Origin: CAWHMS01 sp963830495
Lineage (GTDB): Bacteria; Actinomycetota; Actinomycetes; Propionibacteriales; Nocardioidaceae
NCBI GenBank assembly: GCA_963830495.1
Contig: CAWHMS010000004.1
Location: forward strand, 62,001-126,000
Direction: 5' to 3'
DNA: 64,000 nucleotides
The notes under the pieces are model-generated. The model did not search any database. It saw only the letters and a program-made list of their open reading frames with translations, and had not been told where the DNA came from. Of this stretch, positions 52,118 through 59,881 are shown piece after piece. Numbering within the stretch: position 1 is the first letter of the stretch; every line of letters begins with the position of its first letter. A program made the translations under genes and the position numbers.

Positions 52118-53244
52118 CCCGTCAGCCGCAGCAATCCCTCGCGGACCAGTCGCCTGGCGAGCACGAGTCTGCTCTGCGGATCCAGCCATGCCGCCAAGTC
52201 TGCCGGAGCGACGGCCTCGTGGTCCCTGACATGCGCCATCGCGGGTGCCAGCCAGGCCGGCATCCGGAGCTCCCGGTCGCCGAGCAGCACGCTCAGGTGG
52301 TCAGCACCCTCGAGCAGAACGCACGGCACCCCCGGCCGGCGCAGCAGCACCGTCGTGTCGTCGAGCGTTGCCAGCCGCGACCGGTCGACCAGGCTGCCCC
52401 GCAGCCGACTCGTGCGCCGGGTGAGGAAGCGGTGCGACTCCTCCGCGACGAGCGCTGCCGCGTCGGCGGCGGCGAGCTGATCGCCCAGTGCTCGCAGCCG
52501 CTCGGCGAGCCCGGTGGAGTACGCCGCTGGGGCGTCGAGATAGCCGGCCGGTACGTGTTCGGCGTACCGCGGATCGGCCAGCAGCTCTCCCGTGACGCGG
52601 TCGAGGACCTCCCGCCACGTCACCTGGTTGATGCCCAGCGTGACGTGCAGCGACACCGAGTCCTGGGCGCTCGCGGCGTGCGGAGTGCCGGTCGGGAGGT
52701 ACATGCTGACGCCCGGCTCGAGGAGTACGTCGTGGGCACCGTCCTCGTCGTGCACCTCCCACAGCTTGGTGCCGTGGGTCTGGAAGACGAAGACGTCGTG
52801 GGTGTCACGGTGCACTGCGAAGCCGCGGTTGCCCGGCGGCGTGAGGTAGGCGTTGGCCTGGCACGGGTGGCCGAGGGCGAGCTCGAGGCCGCGGACCAGC
52901 TGCGCCAGCGGCGCCCAGTAGCGGTGCAACCCCTGCAGCACGACCGTCGCGCCGGCGTCGAAGAGGTCGAGCACCTTGCGCCCGTCGACCAGGCCCGTCA
53001 GCGGTACTCCGGCGAGAGTGGCCGAGGTCGTGTAGCGCGCACTCGGCAGCACATCGCCGTCCTGGGCCAGCCGCAGCTGGGGCGTGCGCATTGCCGTACT
53101 GGTGAGCAGGTGGTCGACGTCGTCGAACGACAGCAGCCCGACGAGCCTCGCCGGGTCGGTGTGGTGGACGTGGATGCGGGACGACCAGACCTTCTCGACG
53201 AAGGCCTGGGCGTCACCGCTCAGCAGGGTGAGGGCGTCGGACAC
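52114..53244 (-). CDS. JmjC/cupin_4 family 2-oxoglutarate-dependent oxygenase-like protein
   Basis: 376 residues from GTG 53244. The iron-binding facial triad is in GFAVHRDTHDVFVFQTHGTKLWEV (HxD) and SLHVTLGINQ (distal His). The N-terminal GVPLTGLVDGRKVLDLFDAGATVVLQGLHRYWAPL and C-terminal winged-helix-like region match ROX/ribosomal oxygenases (MINA53/YcfD class), which hydroxylate protein side chains. Its GTG directly abuts the stop of the acidic repeat peptide gene with zero spacing, making that peptide a candidate substrate (inference). Confidence 0.82.
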   Translation of the reverse strand: MSDALTLLSGDAQAFVEKVWSSRIHVHHTDPARLVGLLSFDDVDHLLTSTAMRTPQLRLAQDGDVLPSARYTTSATLAGVPLTGLVDGRKVLDLFDAGATVVLQGLHRYWAPLAQLVRGLELALGHPCQANAYLTPPGNRGFAVHRDTHDVFVFQTHGTKLWEVHDEDGAHDVLLEPGVSMYLPTGTPHAASAQDSVSLHVTLGINQVTWREVLDRVTGELLADPRYAEHVPAGYLDAPAAYSTGLAERLRALGDQLAAADAAALVAEESHRFLTRRTSRLRGSLVDRSRLATLDDTTVLLRRPGVPCVLLEGADHLSVLLGDRELRMPAWLAPAMAHVRDHEAVAPADLAAWLDPQSRLVLARRLVREGLLRLTG

Positions 53245-53487
53245 TCAGGCGTCGGTGCCGTCGGCGTCGCTGCTGTCACCGTCGCTGGTGTCGGTCGAGT
53301 CGCCATCCGTCCCATCGGCGTCGGTGCCGTCGGCGTCCGTCCCATCGGCGTCGGTGCTGTCGCCGTCGGACTGGTCCTGGACGTCGCCGTCGGTGCCGTC
53401 GGCGTCGGCGGCCGGGCCCGTCGTCATGGTCGGGCCGGTCGTCTCGATGTCCTCGTCGCGAAGCGGACTGTCGGGGGTGGTGGTCAT
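53245..53487 (-). CDS. Acidic Asp/Gly/Thr repeat peptide upstream of the JmjC-like gene
   Basis: 80 residues, with a strong ribosome site (AGGAGA 4 nt before ATG 53487). The N-terminal 25 residues are ordinary (TTTPDSPLRDEDIETTGP); residues 26-80 are nearly all Asp, Gly, Thr and Ser in DADGTD-type repeats. It contains no Lys, no Cys and one Arg. It could be a substrate for hydroxylation, a Ca2+-binding peptide, or a RiPP-like precursor. No relative is recognised. Strong SD and abutting downstream start argue that it is real. Confidence 0.7.
   Translation of the reverse strand: MTTTPDSPLRDEDIETTGPTMTTGPAADADGTDGDVQDQSDGDSTDADGTDADGTDADGTDGDSTDTSDGDSSDADGTDA
53248..53412. repeat. Tandem GTCGGC/GGCGTC-type repeats coding for DADGTD units
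   Basis: Imperfect 12-15-bp units (reading GTCGGCGTCGGTGCC and variants on the + strand) encode residues 26-80 of the acidic peptide. The units differ by single bases, so copy number may vary between strains. Confidence 0.75.
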
Positions 53488-53632
53488 CGCGTCTCCTGGG
53501 TGCTCGGGGCGGGAACGGGTCAGCCGGTCCTTACCCGGAGCCTATCGACGCGTAGCCACCTTCGCCATGCGCCCGGTATGGCTCCAGCATGAACCCAGCA
53601 GGGCCCGAGCAGGGCCCGAGATCCCGCCCGTC

Positions 53633-53705
53633 CTTCCCCGGCAATTGCGGGGAGAAGACCCGCCTGACGCACTCGCAGCGGGTCTTCTCCCCGCAATTCG
53701 CGGGG
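53633..53705. repeat. Dispersed long palindrome, copy 3 (upstream of the SOS LysM gene)
   Basis: Arms 53633-53663 and 53678-53705 pair over 28 nt, with a mismatch only at the GGCAATT/CGCGAATT position, around a 14-nt loop. It has the same GCAATT core and CGGGGAGA flank as copies 1 and 2, but a GAAGACCCGC arm tip. Confidence 0.85.
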
Positions 53706-53770
53706 TACGTCGGCCGGGTACGTCGGCGGAGCCAGGGGATCGGGCTCGCAGGACCGGGACACGCTGTGCG

Positions 53771-53842
53771 TCGAACGCGTGTTCGACACTGTCGGTGCGT
53801 GGTGCTACCTTCGTACACATGTTCGATCGAACGTGTGTACGA
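53771..53842 (+). promoter_or_regulatory. Two LexA boxes and promoter of the LysM gene
   Basis: Box 1, TCGAACGCGTGTTCGA (53771-53786), is a perfect palindromic SOS box. It overlaps a possible -35 TCGACA (53783-53788), 17 bp before TACCTT (53806-53811). Box 2, TCGAACGTGTGTACGA (53827-53842), matches at 15 of 16 positions and would lie just after the start of transcription. Confidence 0.88.
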
Positions 53843-53874
53843 GTCGCCGAGGCAGTCTTCTCCGGAGGTCAGTG

Positions 53875-54282
53875 ATGAGCAGCGCAGTCGTCGAGTTCGA
53901 GGCCCGTTCCGTGGCGGTCCGCCGCGCCGGTGAGTCCGATGTCGCTGGCCGCTCGGTCGTGGGGACACGCGCGACACGACCTGTCAGGCCCCCGGCGCGG
54001 CTGACCCGGCGCGGCCGACTGACGGTTTTCCTGGGCAGTACGGCGCTCGCCCTCGGCGCGTTCGCGTGGGTCGGGGGGCCGGCAGCCTCGACCGGTGAGG
54101 AGCACCACGTGACCACGCGCACCGTCGTGGTGGCACCCGGGCAGACGCTGTGGGACATCGCTGCCGACGAGGCGCCCGACGAGGATCCGCGCGCGGTCAT
54201 CGCGGAGATCGTCGAGCTCAACGACCTCGGCGACGCCGGAGCGGTGCGAGCCGGTCAGCCGCTGTACCTGCCAGCGGAATGA
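53875..54282 (+). CDS. SOS-controlled LysM membrane protein (Rv2719c/DivS-like division inhibitor)
   Basis: 135 residues from ATG 53875, with GGAGG at 53864-53868. A basic N-terminal region of about 48 residues is followed by one helix (LTVFLGSTALALGAFAWVGG) and a LysM domain (TRTVVVAPGQTLWDIAADEAPDEDPRAVIAEIVELNDLGDAGAVRAGQPLYLP). In mycobacteria a LysM protein lies next to lexA and is an SOS-induced cell-wall/division factor; C. glutamicum has DivS in the same place. Here other genes separate it from lexA, but the LexA control remains. Confidence 0.88.
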   Translation: MSSAVVEFEARSVAVRRAGESDVAGRSVVGTRATRPVRPPARLTRRGRLTVFLGSTALALGAFAWVGGPAASTGEEHHVTTRTVVVAPGQTLWDIAADEAPDEDPRAVIAEIVELNDLGDAGAVRAGQPLYLPAE

Positions 54283-54289
54283 GGCTCAG

Positions 54290-55867
54290 CTAAGAAAGGA
54301 TGTGGCGGTCGACGAAGGCGGCGCGAGTGGTGGCGGCGGCGCGGGCGCCGTACAGCTCCTTCGCCACCCATACGGTGATCTGCGCCGCCCTGGTCATCGT
54401 GACGCGCTGATGCATCCAGAAGTGCGCCTCCACCACGAGCCGGTCGGCCACTGCCCGGGCGGACAGGCCCGGTCGCCGCGCGACGGAGTTCCGGATGTCC
54501 CAGAGGGCGCGGGACCAGATCTGGCCGTCGTGATGCACCTCGCCGTTGCGGTCCTCGAACTGCAGCCGGGTGTCGACCCGGCGCAGGCAATGCGGTCGGG
54601 TCCGGTCGTAGGAGACGGCGTCCCAGTCCCCGACGCAGCTCAGCGGCGTGACCCTCGACCGGGTCGAGCGCGGCTCGCTCATGGTGACCGCGAAGTAGTC
54701 GCCGAAGCCTTCCCCGATCGCACCCGCCTGCGGGCTTCGGCCAAAGTCGGGCACCTGGTCGTCCTGCATCGCATGAGCGTACTCATGCCAGATGATCTCC
54801 ACGTCCTCGGCGTCGTCGACCCCGCCGCTGCCGAACGAGATGAGGTCGGCGCGAGGGTTGTAGAACGAGTTGTCGAAGGTCTCGCGGTTGGTCAGCAGCC
54901 GCTGCGACTCCGCGTTGGCGTCGGTGAAGCCGAGCCGTTGCAGGTACGCCTGCGCCTCGTGGGCGCCGTGGTAGGCCACCACCTGCTCGAAGCGCTCCTG
55001 GGTGCGGGTGTAGATGTAGCGGTTGGTTCGCGACTCGGCGAGGTCGCGGTTGGTGAGCTGGGCCCAGCGGCCGACCAGGCCCCGACCGCGCCGCAGCCGC
55101 GGCAGGTCGACGACGACGTAGGCCCGGCGCAGGGCACGGGTGGTCTGGTCCCTGCGATCCCGGAGATCGGGTCGCTGCAACGAGACGACCGGGTTGGGGT
55201 CGAAGACGCGTCCGCGGCCGGTCACCGTGCGCACGCCGTTGCCTTCGGCGTACTGGGAGATGCGTTCCTGTCCGAGCACAGCGCCGTTGCGGGCGTCGAC
55301 GTACGACGTCTGCACACCCCGGCCGGTCGTTGCGGTCACCGCCCAGACCAGCCGGGATCGCGCATTGCCATGCCCGGCCGGCAGCACCATCAACACAGAG
55401 TCCAGCTGGCTGTCGCCCGGGTTGGATGCTCGCTCGGTGGTCAAGGCGCTACCGATGGCGACCTCGGCGTCGATCCGCGGCCGCGCCGCCACCCGGCCGG
55501 AAACCCGGCGCCGGCCGTCGTACACCCGCACCAGCCTGCCGTCCATGAAGTGTCGGGCGTACCAGCCGCCGACGACGGGGCGACCGTTCTTGACCTGGCG
55601 GTACCACACGTGTCTGCCGAGCAGCGAGATGCGCTTCTGGTAGAAGCGGACGTTGTCGGGCAGCGCGGCGCGCTGGGCCGAAGCGTGCAGTGCGGATCCC
55701 CGCAGCGCGGCCGCACGCTGGGCGGACCCATGCAGCGCCGACTCGAGCTGGGCCGACAAGTGCCGGTCAACCAGCGGATCGGCCGGCGGATCCGCGGCAG
55801 CCGAGGCGGTCCCCACGGTCATCGTGGCGACCAGGAGAGTGGCAACCCCGAGGGCCGAGCCGCGCAT
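54290..55867 (-). CDS. Secreted M36 (fungalysin)-like zinc metalloprotease
   Basis: 525 residues from ATG 55867, giving a signal peptide (RGSALGVATLLVATMTVGTASAAA). A propeptide region contains GRPVVGGWYARHFMDGRLVRVYDG and ARNGAVLGQERI, as in FTP/PepSY-type propeptides. The catalytic site is EIIWHEYAHAMQDDQVPDFG (HEXXH) with AIGEGFGDYFAVTM (third ligand Glu). An internal duplication LHGSAQRAAALRGSALHASAQRAA lies after the signal. It is probably exported and degrades extracellular protein. Confidence 0.8.
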   Translation of the reverse strand: MRGSALGVATLLVATMTVGTASAAADPPADPLVDRHLSAQLESALHGSAQRAAALRGSALHASAQRAALPDNVRFYQKRISLLGRHVWYRQVKNGRPVVGGWYARHFMDGRLVRVYDGRRRVSGRVAARPRIDAEVAIGSALTTERASNPGDSQLDSVLMVLPAGHGNARSRLVWAVTATTGRGVQTSYVDARNGAVLGQERISQYAEGNGVRTVTGRGRVFDPNPVVSLQRPDLRDRRDQTTRALRRAYVVVDLPRLRRGRGLVGRWAQLTNRDLAESRTNRYIYTRTQERFEQVVAYHGAHEAQAYLQRLGFTDANAESQRLLTNRETFDNSFYNPRADLISFGSGGVDDAEDVEIIWHEYAHAMQDDQVPDFGRSPQAGAIGEGFGDYFAVTMSEPRSTRSRVTPLSCVGDWDAVSYDRTRPHCLRRVDTRLQFEDRNGEVHHDGQIWSRALWDIRNSVARRPGLSARAVADRLVVEAHFWMHQRVTMTRAAQITVWVAKELYGARAAATTRAAFVDRHILS

Positions 55868-55977
55868 GGCATGAGCCTGCCACAGCCGGGGGGCGAAGTC
55901 GGGTATTCGGTCCGCTCCGCCGGGTCTCCGGTGGACGCGAGGTTTAGCGCAGTGATTCCGTGGATACAGTGAGTGAC

Positions 55978-57024
55978 ATGGTTGAGACGACAACTACCAG
56001 CGGCCGGTACGTCGAGTCGACGTACGAGCGGGACACCCGGTACCTCGACCAGCGCATCACCGCCGCTCCGGCTGCCAACGGGGGCGGCGACTGGCCGGTC
56101 GAGCCCCACCGCTATCGATTGGTGGTCAGCCGGGCCTGCCCGTGGGCGAGCCGCGCGGTCATCGTCCGTCGACTCCTCGGACTCGAGGACGTGCTGTCGA
56201 TGGGCATCGCCGGCCCGACCCACGACGCAGACTCGTGGCAGTTCGATCTCGACCCGGGTCACGTCGACCCAGTGCTGCAGATCCCCCGGCTGAAGGACGC
56301 CTTCGAGCGGGCCGTGCCCGGCTACGACCGCGGCATCACGGTGCCCGCGATGGTCGACATCCCCTCCGGCGCCGTGGTGACCAACGACTTCGCGCAGATC
56401 ACCCTCGACCTGTCGACCGAGTGGCGTGCCCACCACCGGTACGGCGCTCCGGACCTTCTCCCGGTCGAGCACCGGGCCGAGCTCGACGACGTGATGGAGC
56501 GGATCTATCACCAGCTCAACAACGGCGTCTACCGCGCTGGCTTCGCGGGCAGGCAGGCGTCGTACGAGGAGGCCTACCGGGGCGTGTTCGAGTGCCTGGA
56601 CTGGCTGGAGCTGCGATTGGCCGACCAGCGCTACCTGGTGGGGGACACGATCACCGAGGCGGACGTGCGGCTCTTCACCACGCTGGTGCGCTTCGACGCC
56701 GTGTACCACGGGCACTTCAAGTGCAACCGCAACAAGCTCACCGAGATGCCGGTGCTGTGGGCCTATGCGCGCGACCTCTTCGCGACGCCCGGCTTCGGCG
56801 ACACGGTCGACTTCGACCACATCAAGCGGCACTACTACTGCGTGCACTCCGACATCAATCCCACCGGGATCGTGCCGGCTGGGCCCGCGCTGTACCACTG
56901 GGCGACACCGCACTTGCGCGAGGAGCTCGGCGGGCGGCCGTTCGGTGCGGGTACGCCGCCCGGCCCGGTCAGTGCGGCCGAGCGGGTCGGGGCCGAGCAC
57001 AACCCGGTGCTCGAGCTGCTGTGA
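55978..57024 (+). CDS. Xi-class glutathione S-transferase (glutathionyl-hydroquinone reductase-like)
   Basis: 348 residues from ATG 55978. VVSRACPWASRAVIVRRLLGLE carries the catalytic CPWA of xi-class GSTs, followed by TVPAMVDIPSGAVVTNDFAQI and ECLDWLELRLADQRYLVGDTITEADVRLFTTLVRFDAVYHGHFKCN. The family reduces S-thiolated hydroquinones. Actinobacteria use mycothiol rather than glutathione, so the physiological thiol is unknown. Confidence 0.92.
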   Translation: MVETTTTSGRYVESTYERDTRYLDQRITAAPAANGGGDWPVEPHRYRLVVSRACPWASRAVIVRRLLGLEDVLSMGIAGPTHDADSWQFDLDPGHVDPVLQIPRLKDAFERAVPGYDRGITVPAMVDIPSGAVVTNDFAQITLDLSTEWRAHHRYGAPDLLPVEHRAELDDVMERIYHQLNNGVYRAGFAGRQASYEEAYRGVFECLDWLELRLADQRYLVGDTITEADVRLFTTLVRFDAVYHGHFKCNRNKLTEMPVLWAYARDLFATPGFGDTVDFDHIKRHYYCVHSDINPTGIVPAGPALYHWATPHLREELGGRPFGAGTPPGPVSAAERVGAEHNPVLELL

Positions 57025-57040
57025 GACCGGGGAGGCTCAG

Positions 57041-57247
57041 GTGGCGATGTTGTTGACGAAGTCGAAGCCACGCGTGATCGTCGTACCGACCGAGCCGTCG
57101 GGCCGCTGCTGCCGAGCCGGCCGCGCCGGGGAGGAGGAGGTCTGCACTCCCCGTGCGGACCTGGTTCGCGAGTTACGTGGCCGGGCCCTCGAGGCCGAGG
57201 CCGCCTGGTCAACGGCGGGCACGGTGGCGGCAGAGCACCGTGCCTAG
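57041..57247 (+). CDS. Small hypothetical protein after the GST gene
   Basis: 68 residues from GTG 57041 (GGAGG at 57031-57035); ATG 57047 is also possible. LLTKSKPRVIVVPTEPSGRC and ADLVRELRGRALEAEAAW have a third-base GC pattern expected of coding DNA. No family is recognised. Its end overlaps the convergent acyl-CoA dehydrogenase by 4 nt. A reverse-strand frame also exists here, so the call is tentative. Confidence 0.45.
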   Translation: MAMLLTKSKPRVIVVPTEPSGRCCRAGRAGEEEVCTPRADLVRELRGRALEAEAAWSTAGTVAAEHRA

Positions 57248-59238
57248 CGGTAGGCCCGGTGCACGTTCGGCCGGTCGGTGGCGCCTCGCGACCAGGCGGC
57301 GATCCACGGACCGGTGCCCTCCGACTGGTCGAGCACGCCGGCCTCGAGCCAGGTGTACTCGCCGGCGACGAGCTTGGCGGCGAGTGACCGGTCGACCGCA
57401 TCGGTGTTGCTCCACAGGCCATCGAAGAGCGTCTCCACCCGGAGCCGGGCCTGGGCGCAGAACGCGTCGGCGAGCTCGACCGCGCCCGCGGCCTGCTCGG
57501 GCTCATCCTGCTCCAGCATCGCCGCCCGCGAACACGAGGCCGCCATGGCGAAGAGCTCCGCTCCGATGTCCACGATCCGGCCCAGGAACGCCTGCCGGTA
57601 CTCGAGCTTGGCCTGCCAGCGGGACATGCCGTAGAAGGTCTGCCGGGCCAGCTTGCGGGAGGCGCGCTCGACGTACCGCAGGTGCCGGGCGAGCCGACCG
57701 AACTCGTCGTATGACGTCGGCACGCTGCCCTTGCCGACCACGAGCTTAGGCAGCCAGCGGGCGTAGAAGCCGCTCGCCTTGACCGCGGCCGCCGCCTTCG
57801 CCTTTGCCGCCGCATCCGCACTGGCCAGGTCGCCCGCAGCCGACAGGTGTGCGTCGACGGCCTCGCGCGCGATCAGCAGTCGCATGATCTCCGAGGACCC
57901 CTCGAAGATCCGGTTGATCCGCAGGTCGCGGAGAACCTGCTCTGCCGGCACCGCGCGTTCGCCGCGAGCCGCCAGCGAGTCGGCCGTCTCGTAGCCGCGA
58001 CCACCGCGCACCTGGATCAGTTCGTCGGAGATCTGCCAGGCCATCTCGCTCGCCCACAGCTTTGCCAGCGCGGCCTCGATCCGGATGTCCTTGGCGCCGG
58101 AGTCGGCCAACCGTGCCGACAGGTCCACGACCGCCTCCAGCGCGAAGGTCGTCGCGGCCATGAACGACAGCTTGGTCGCGACCGCCTCGTGCTCGGCGAC
58201 CGGCTTGCCCCACTGCACCCGGGCTGCCGACCACTCGCGGCCGATCTTCGTGCACCACTTGGCGGCCGCGGTGCACAGTGCGGGGATGGAGAGCCGACCG
58301 GTGTTGAGTGTCGTGAGGGCGATCTTGAGACCGTCGCCCTCGCGGCCGAGCCGGTTGGCCGCCGGCACCCGCACCTGGTCGAAGCGGGTGACGCCGTTCT
58401 CGATGCCGACCAGGCCGAGGAACGCGTTGCGGTGCTCGACCGTGATGCCCGGTGCGTCGGCCTCGACGACGAAGGCGGTGATACCGCCACGACCGCCCTC
58501 GTGTTTGGGGACCGCTGCCATCACCACCAGCAGCTCGGCGATGACGCCGTTGGTGGTCCACAGCTTGACGCCGTCGAGCACGTAGGACTCACCGTCGTCG
58601 GTCGGCGTCGCCGTCGTACCGAGCCGCGCCGGATCGGACCCCACGTCGGGCTCGGTCAGCAGGAACGCGCTGATCGCCCCGCTCGCGCACCGCGGCAGGT
58701 ACTCGCGCTTCTGCTCCTCGGTGCCGAAGGTCTTGACCGGTTCGGGTACGCCGATCGACTGGTGCGCCGACAGCAGCGCGCCGAGCGTCGGGTGCACCGA
58801 GCCGATCAGCATCAGGGCCTTCGCGTACGACGCCATCGAGAGCCCCAGCCCGCCGTACTCGCGCGGGATCTTCATGCCGAAGGCGCCGAGCTCGATGAAG
58901 CCCTTGACGTAGTCGTCGGGCACCAGCGCCTCCCGCTCGATCCGGGAGCCGTCGAGCGTCTCGCAGTAGTCGTGCAGCCGTGCGAGGAAGGCCGCTCCGC
59001 GCTCGGCCTCGTCGCGCTCGGATCGCGGGTAGGGGTGGATGAGGTCGAGCTCGAAGCGGCCGAGGTAGAGCTCCTTCGCGAAGCTGGGTCGCGTCCACTC
59101 GGTCTGCCGGGCGGCTTCGGCGACCTCGCGCGCCTCGCGTTCGCTGACCCGGGTCTGCGACGGTGCGGCCGGGTTGGCGATGGGCTCTGCTGCGGTCTGC
59201 CGGGCTGCTGCGGACTGGCCAGTGACGTCGGTACTCAC
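57244..59238 (-). CDS. Acyl-CoA dehydrogenase family protein
   Basis: 664 residues from GTG 59238, with a GGGAGAG ribosome site; an upstream ATG at 59271 is less well placed. The N-terminal domain has GAFGMKIPREYGGLGLSMASYAKALMLIGS and AFLLTEPDVGSDPARLGTTA. The FAD-binding core has ANRLGREGDGLKIALTTLNTGRLSIPA and QVRGGRGYETADSL. RINRIFEGSSEIMRLLIAREAV holds the catalytic-region glutamate. A C-terminal extension of about 180 residues makes it longer than usual short-chain enzymes. It oxidises acyl-CoA to enoyl-CoA in fatty-acid breakdown. Confidence 0.92.
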   Translation of the reverse strand: MSTDVTGQSAAARQTAAEPIANPAAPSQTRVSEREAREVAEAARQTEWTRPSFAKELYLGRFELDLIHPYPRSERDEAERGAAFLARLHDYCETLDGSRIEREALVPDDYVKGFIELGAFGMKIPREYGGLGLSMASYAKALMLIGSVHPTLGALLSAHQSIGVPEPVKTFGTEEQKREYLPRCASGAISAFLLTEPDVGSDPARLGTTATPTDDGESYVLDGVKLWTTNGVIAELLVVMAAVPKHEGGRGGITAFVVEADAPGITVEHRNAFLGLVGIENGVTRFDQVRVPAANRLGREGDGLKIALTTLNTGRLSIPALCTAAAKWCTKIGREWSAARVQWGKPVAEHEAVATKLSFMAATTFALEAVVDLSARLADSGAKDIRIEAALAKLWASEMAWQISDELIQVRGGRGYETADSLAARGERAVPAEQVLRDLRINRIFEGSSEIMRLLIAREAVDAHLSAAGDLASADAAAKAKAAAAVKASGFYARWLPKLVVGKGSVPTSYDEFGRLARHLRYVERASRKLARQTFYGMSRWQAKLEYRQAFLGRIVDIGAELFAMAASCSRAAMLEQDEPEQAAGAVELADAFCAQARLRVETLFDGLWSNTDAVDRSLAAKLVAGEYTWLEAGVLDQSEGTGPWIAAWSRGATDRPNVHRAYR

Positions 59239-59272
59239 GGACTGCTCTCCCTCGTGTTGGCGTGCCCCCATT

Positions 59273-59288
59273 GTTACTCGCAGGTAGC
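59273..59288. promoter_or_regulatory. Possible TetR-type operator of the acyl-CoA dehydrogenase gene
   Basis: GTTACTCGCAGGTAGC is an imperfect palindrome 35 bp upstream of the GTG start. TTACT/GGTA palindromes are frequent before actinobacterial fatty-acid-degradation genes. Weak symmetry keeps this tentative. Confidence 0.3.
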
Positions 59289-59352
59289 AAATCACACCAG
59301 CCCCCGGAGCGGATCGGCCCCGCCGGCACCGGCCCCCGAGGAGGAGAACATC

Positions 59353-59667
59353 ATGCTCGAGCAGATTCGAGTGCATCGGCGGGCGACCGCTGTCGTCATC
59401 GGCCTCGCGGACGCCTTGCTAGCCACCGGAGAACTGGTCGCGCGAGGACCGTCTGGCCAGACCACTGGTCTCGCGGGGACCGGATGGCCGGACCCTGGGG
59501 GTCACGCGGAAACCGCGAACAACGGTCCGCCTATCACTGCGTGTCGCGCTCGACGCGCAACACGTGGCGACCTGGTTCGCGGGTTCCGCAGGAGGAGCCA
59601 CCCGGCGCGGCTCTGGTCCATCACGGGCGCCTCGCTGCCGACGGTCGCACGAGTCCTTGGGGGTTGA
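59353..59667 (+). CDS. Weak small frame, doubtful gene
   Basis: 104 codons from ATG 59353 behind a very strong ribosome site (GAGGAGGAG, 59338-59346). The first 40 codons look coding (EQIRVHRRATAVVIGLADALLATGELVARG), but the rest overlaps hairpin A and has poor codon use. It may be a remnant or a short real gene with a shifted end. Confidence 0.25.
   Translation: MLEQIRVHRRATAVVIGLADALLATGELVARGPSGQTTGLAGTGWPDPGGHAETANNGPPITACRARRATRGDLVRGFRRRSHPARLWSITGASLPTVARVLGG
59506..59589. repeat. Hairpin A: 15-bp stem
   Basis: GCGGAAACCGCGAAC (59506-59520) pairs with GTTCGCGGGTTCCGC (59575-59589), 14 of 15 positions. Inside, GTGTCGCG and CGCGCAACAC near 59541-59563 form a second stem. Confidence 0.65.
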
Positions 59668-59673
59668 GGTGAG

Positions 59674-59731
59674 CGGTTTCGCGTCGTACGCATCTCTGAC
59701 GGCCGCAGAAGCTGCGTACGACGCGAAACCG
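59674..59731. repeat. Hairpin B: perfect 19-bp stem
   Basis: The arms CGGTTTCGCGTCGTACGCA (59674-59692) and TGCGTACGACGCGAAACCG (59713-59731) are perfectly complementary around a 20-nt loop, in which TCTG/CAGA (59695-59698, 59706-59709) can pair further. Confidence 0.85.
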
Positions 59732-59821
59732 GCGGCGTGGTGGGGCGCCTCCCTCACGCGCGGAGTCGGCGGCGTATCCGGACGACACGCGAGCGCACCC
59801 GCTTCCTCATCTGACCTACGC

Positions 59822-59881
59822 GCCGTTCGGGACGTGGCTGCGCTCTCGCTGCGACGAGACAGCAGTGACGTCCCGAATGGC
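59822..59881. repeat. Hairpin C: 20-bp stem
   Basis: Arms 59822-59841 and 59862-59881 pair at 17 of 20 positions around a 20-nt loop. The core of each arm is TTCGGGACGT/ACGTCCCGAA. Same arm and loop size as hairpin B but unrelated sequence. Confidence 0.75.

Larger units (their letters stand above)
53488..53874. other. Non-coding stretch with palindrome copy 3 and SOS control sites
   Basis: No gene is supported here. It holds dispersed palindrome copy 3, two LexA boxes and a promoter for the LysM gene; these are listed separately. It also separates that gene from the divergent acidic-peptide operon. Confidence 0.75.

Noticed and set aside
24381..53705. The three palindromes as a CRISPR array
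   Set aside because: They are single dispersed elements, not regularly spaced direct repeats, and no cas genes are present.
57037..57222. A 61-codon reverse-strand frame opposite the small ORF after the GST gene
   Set aside because: It has no ribosome site and a less coding-like third-base pattern than the + strand frame at 57041.
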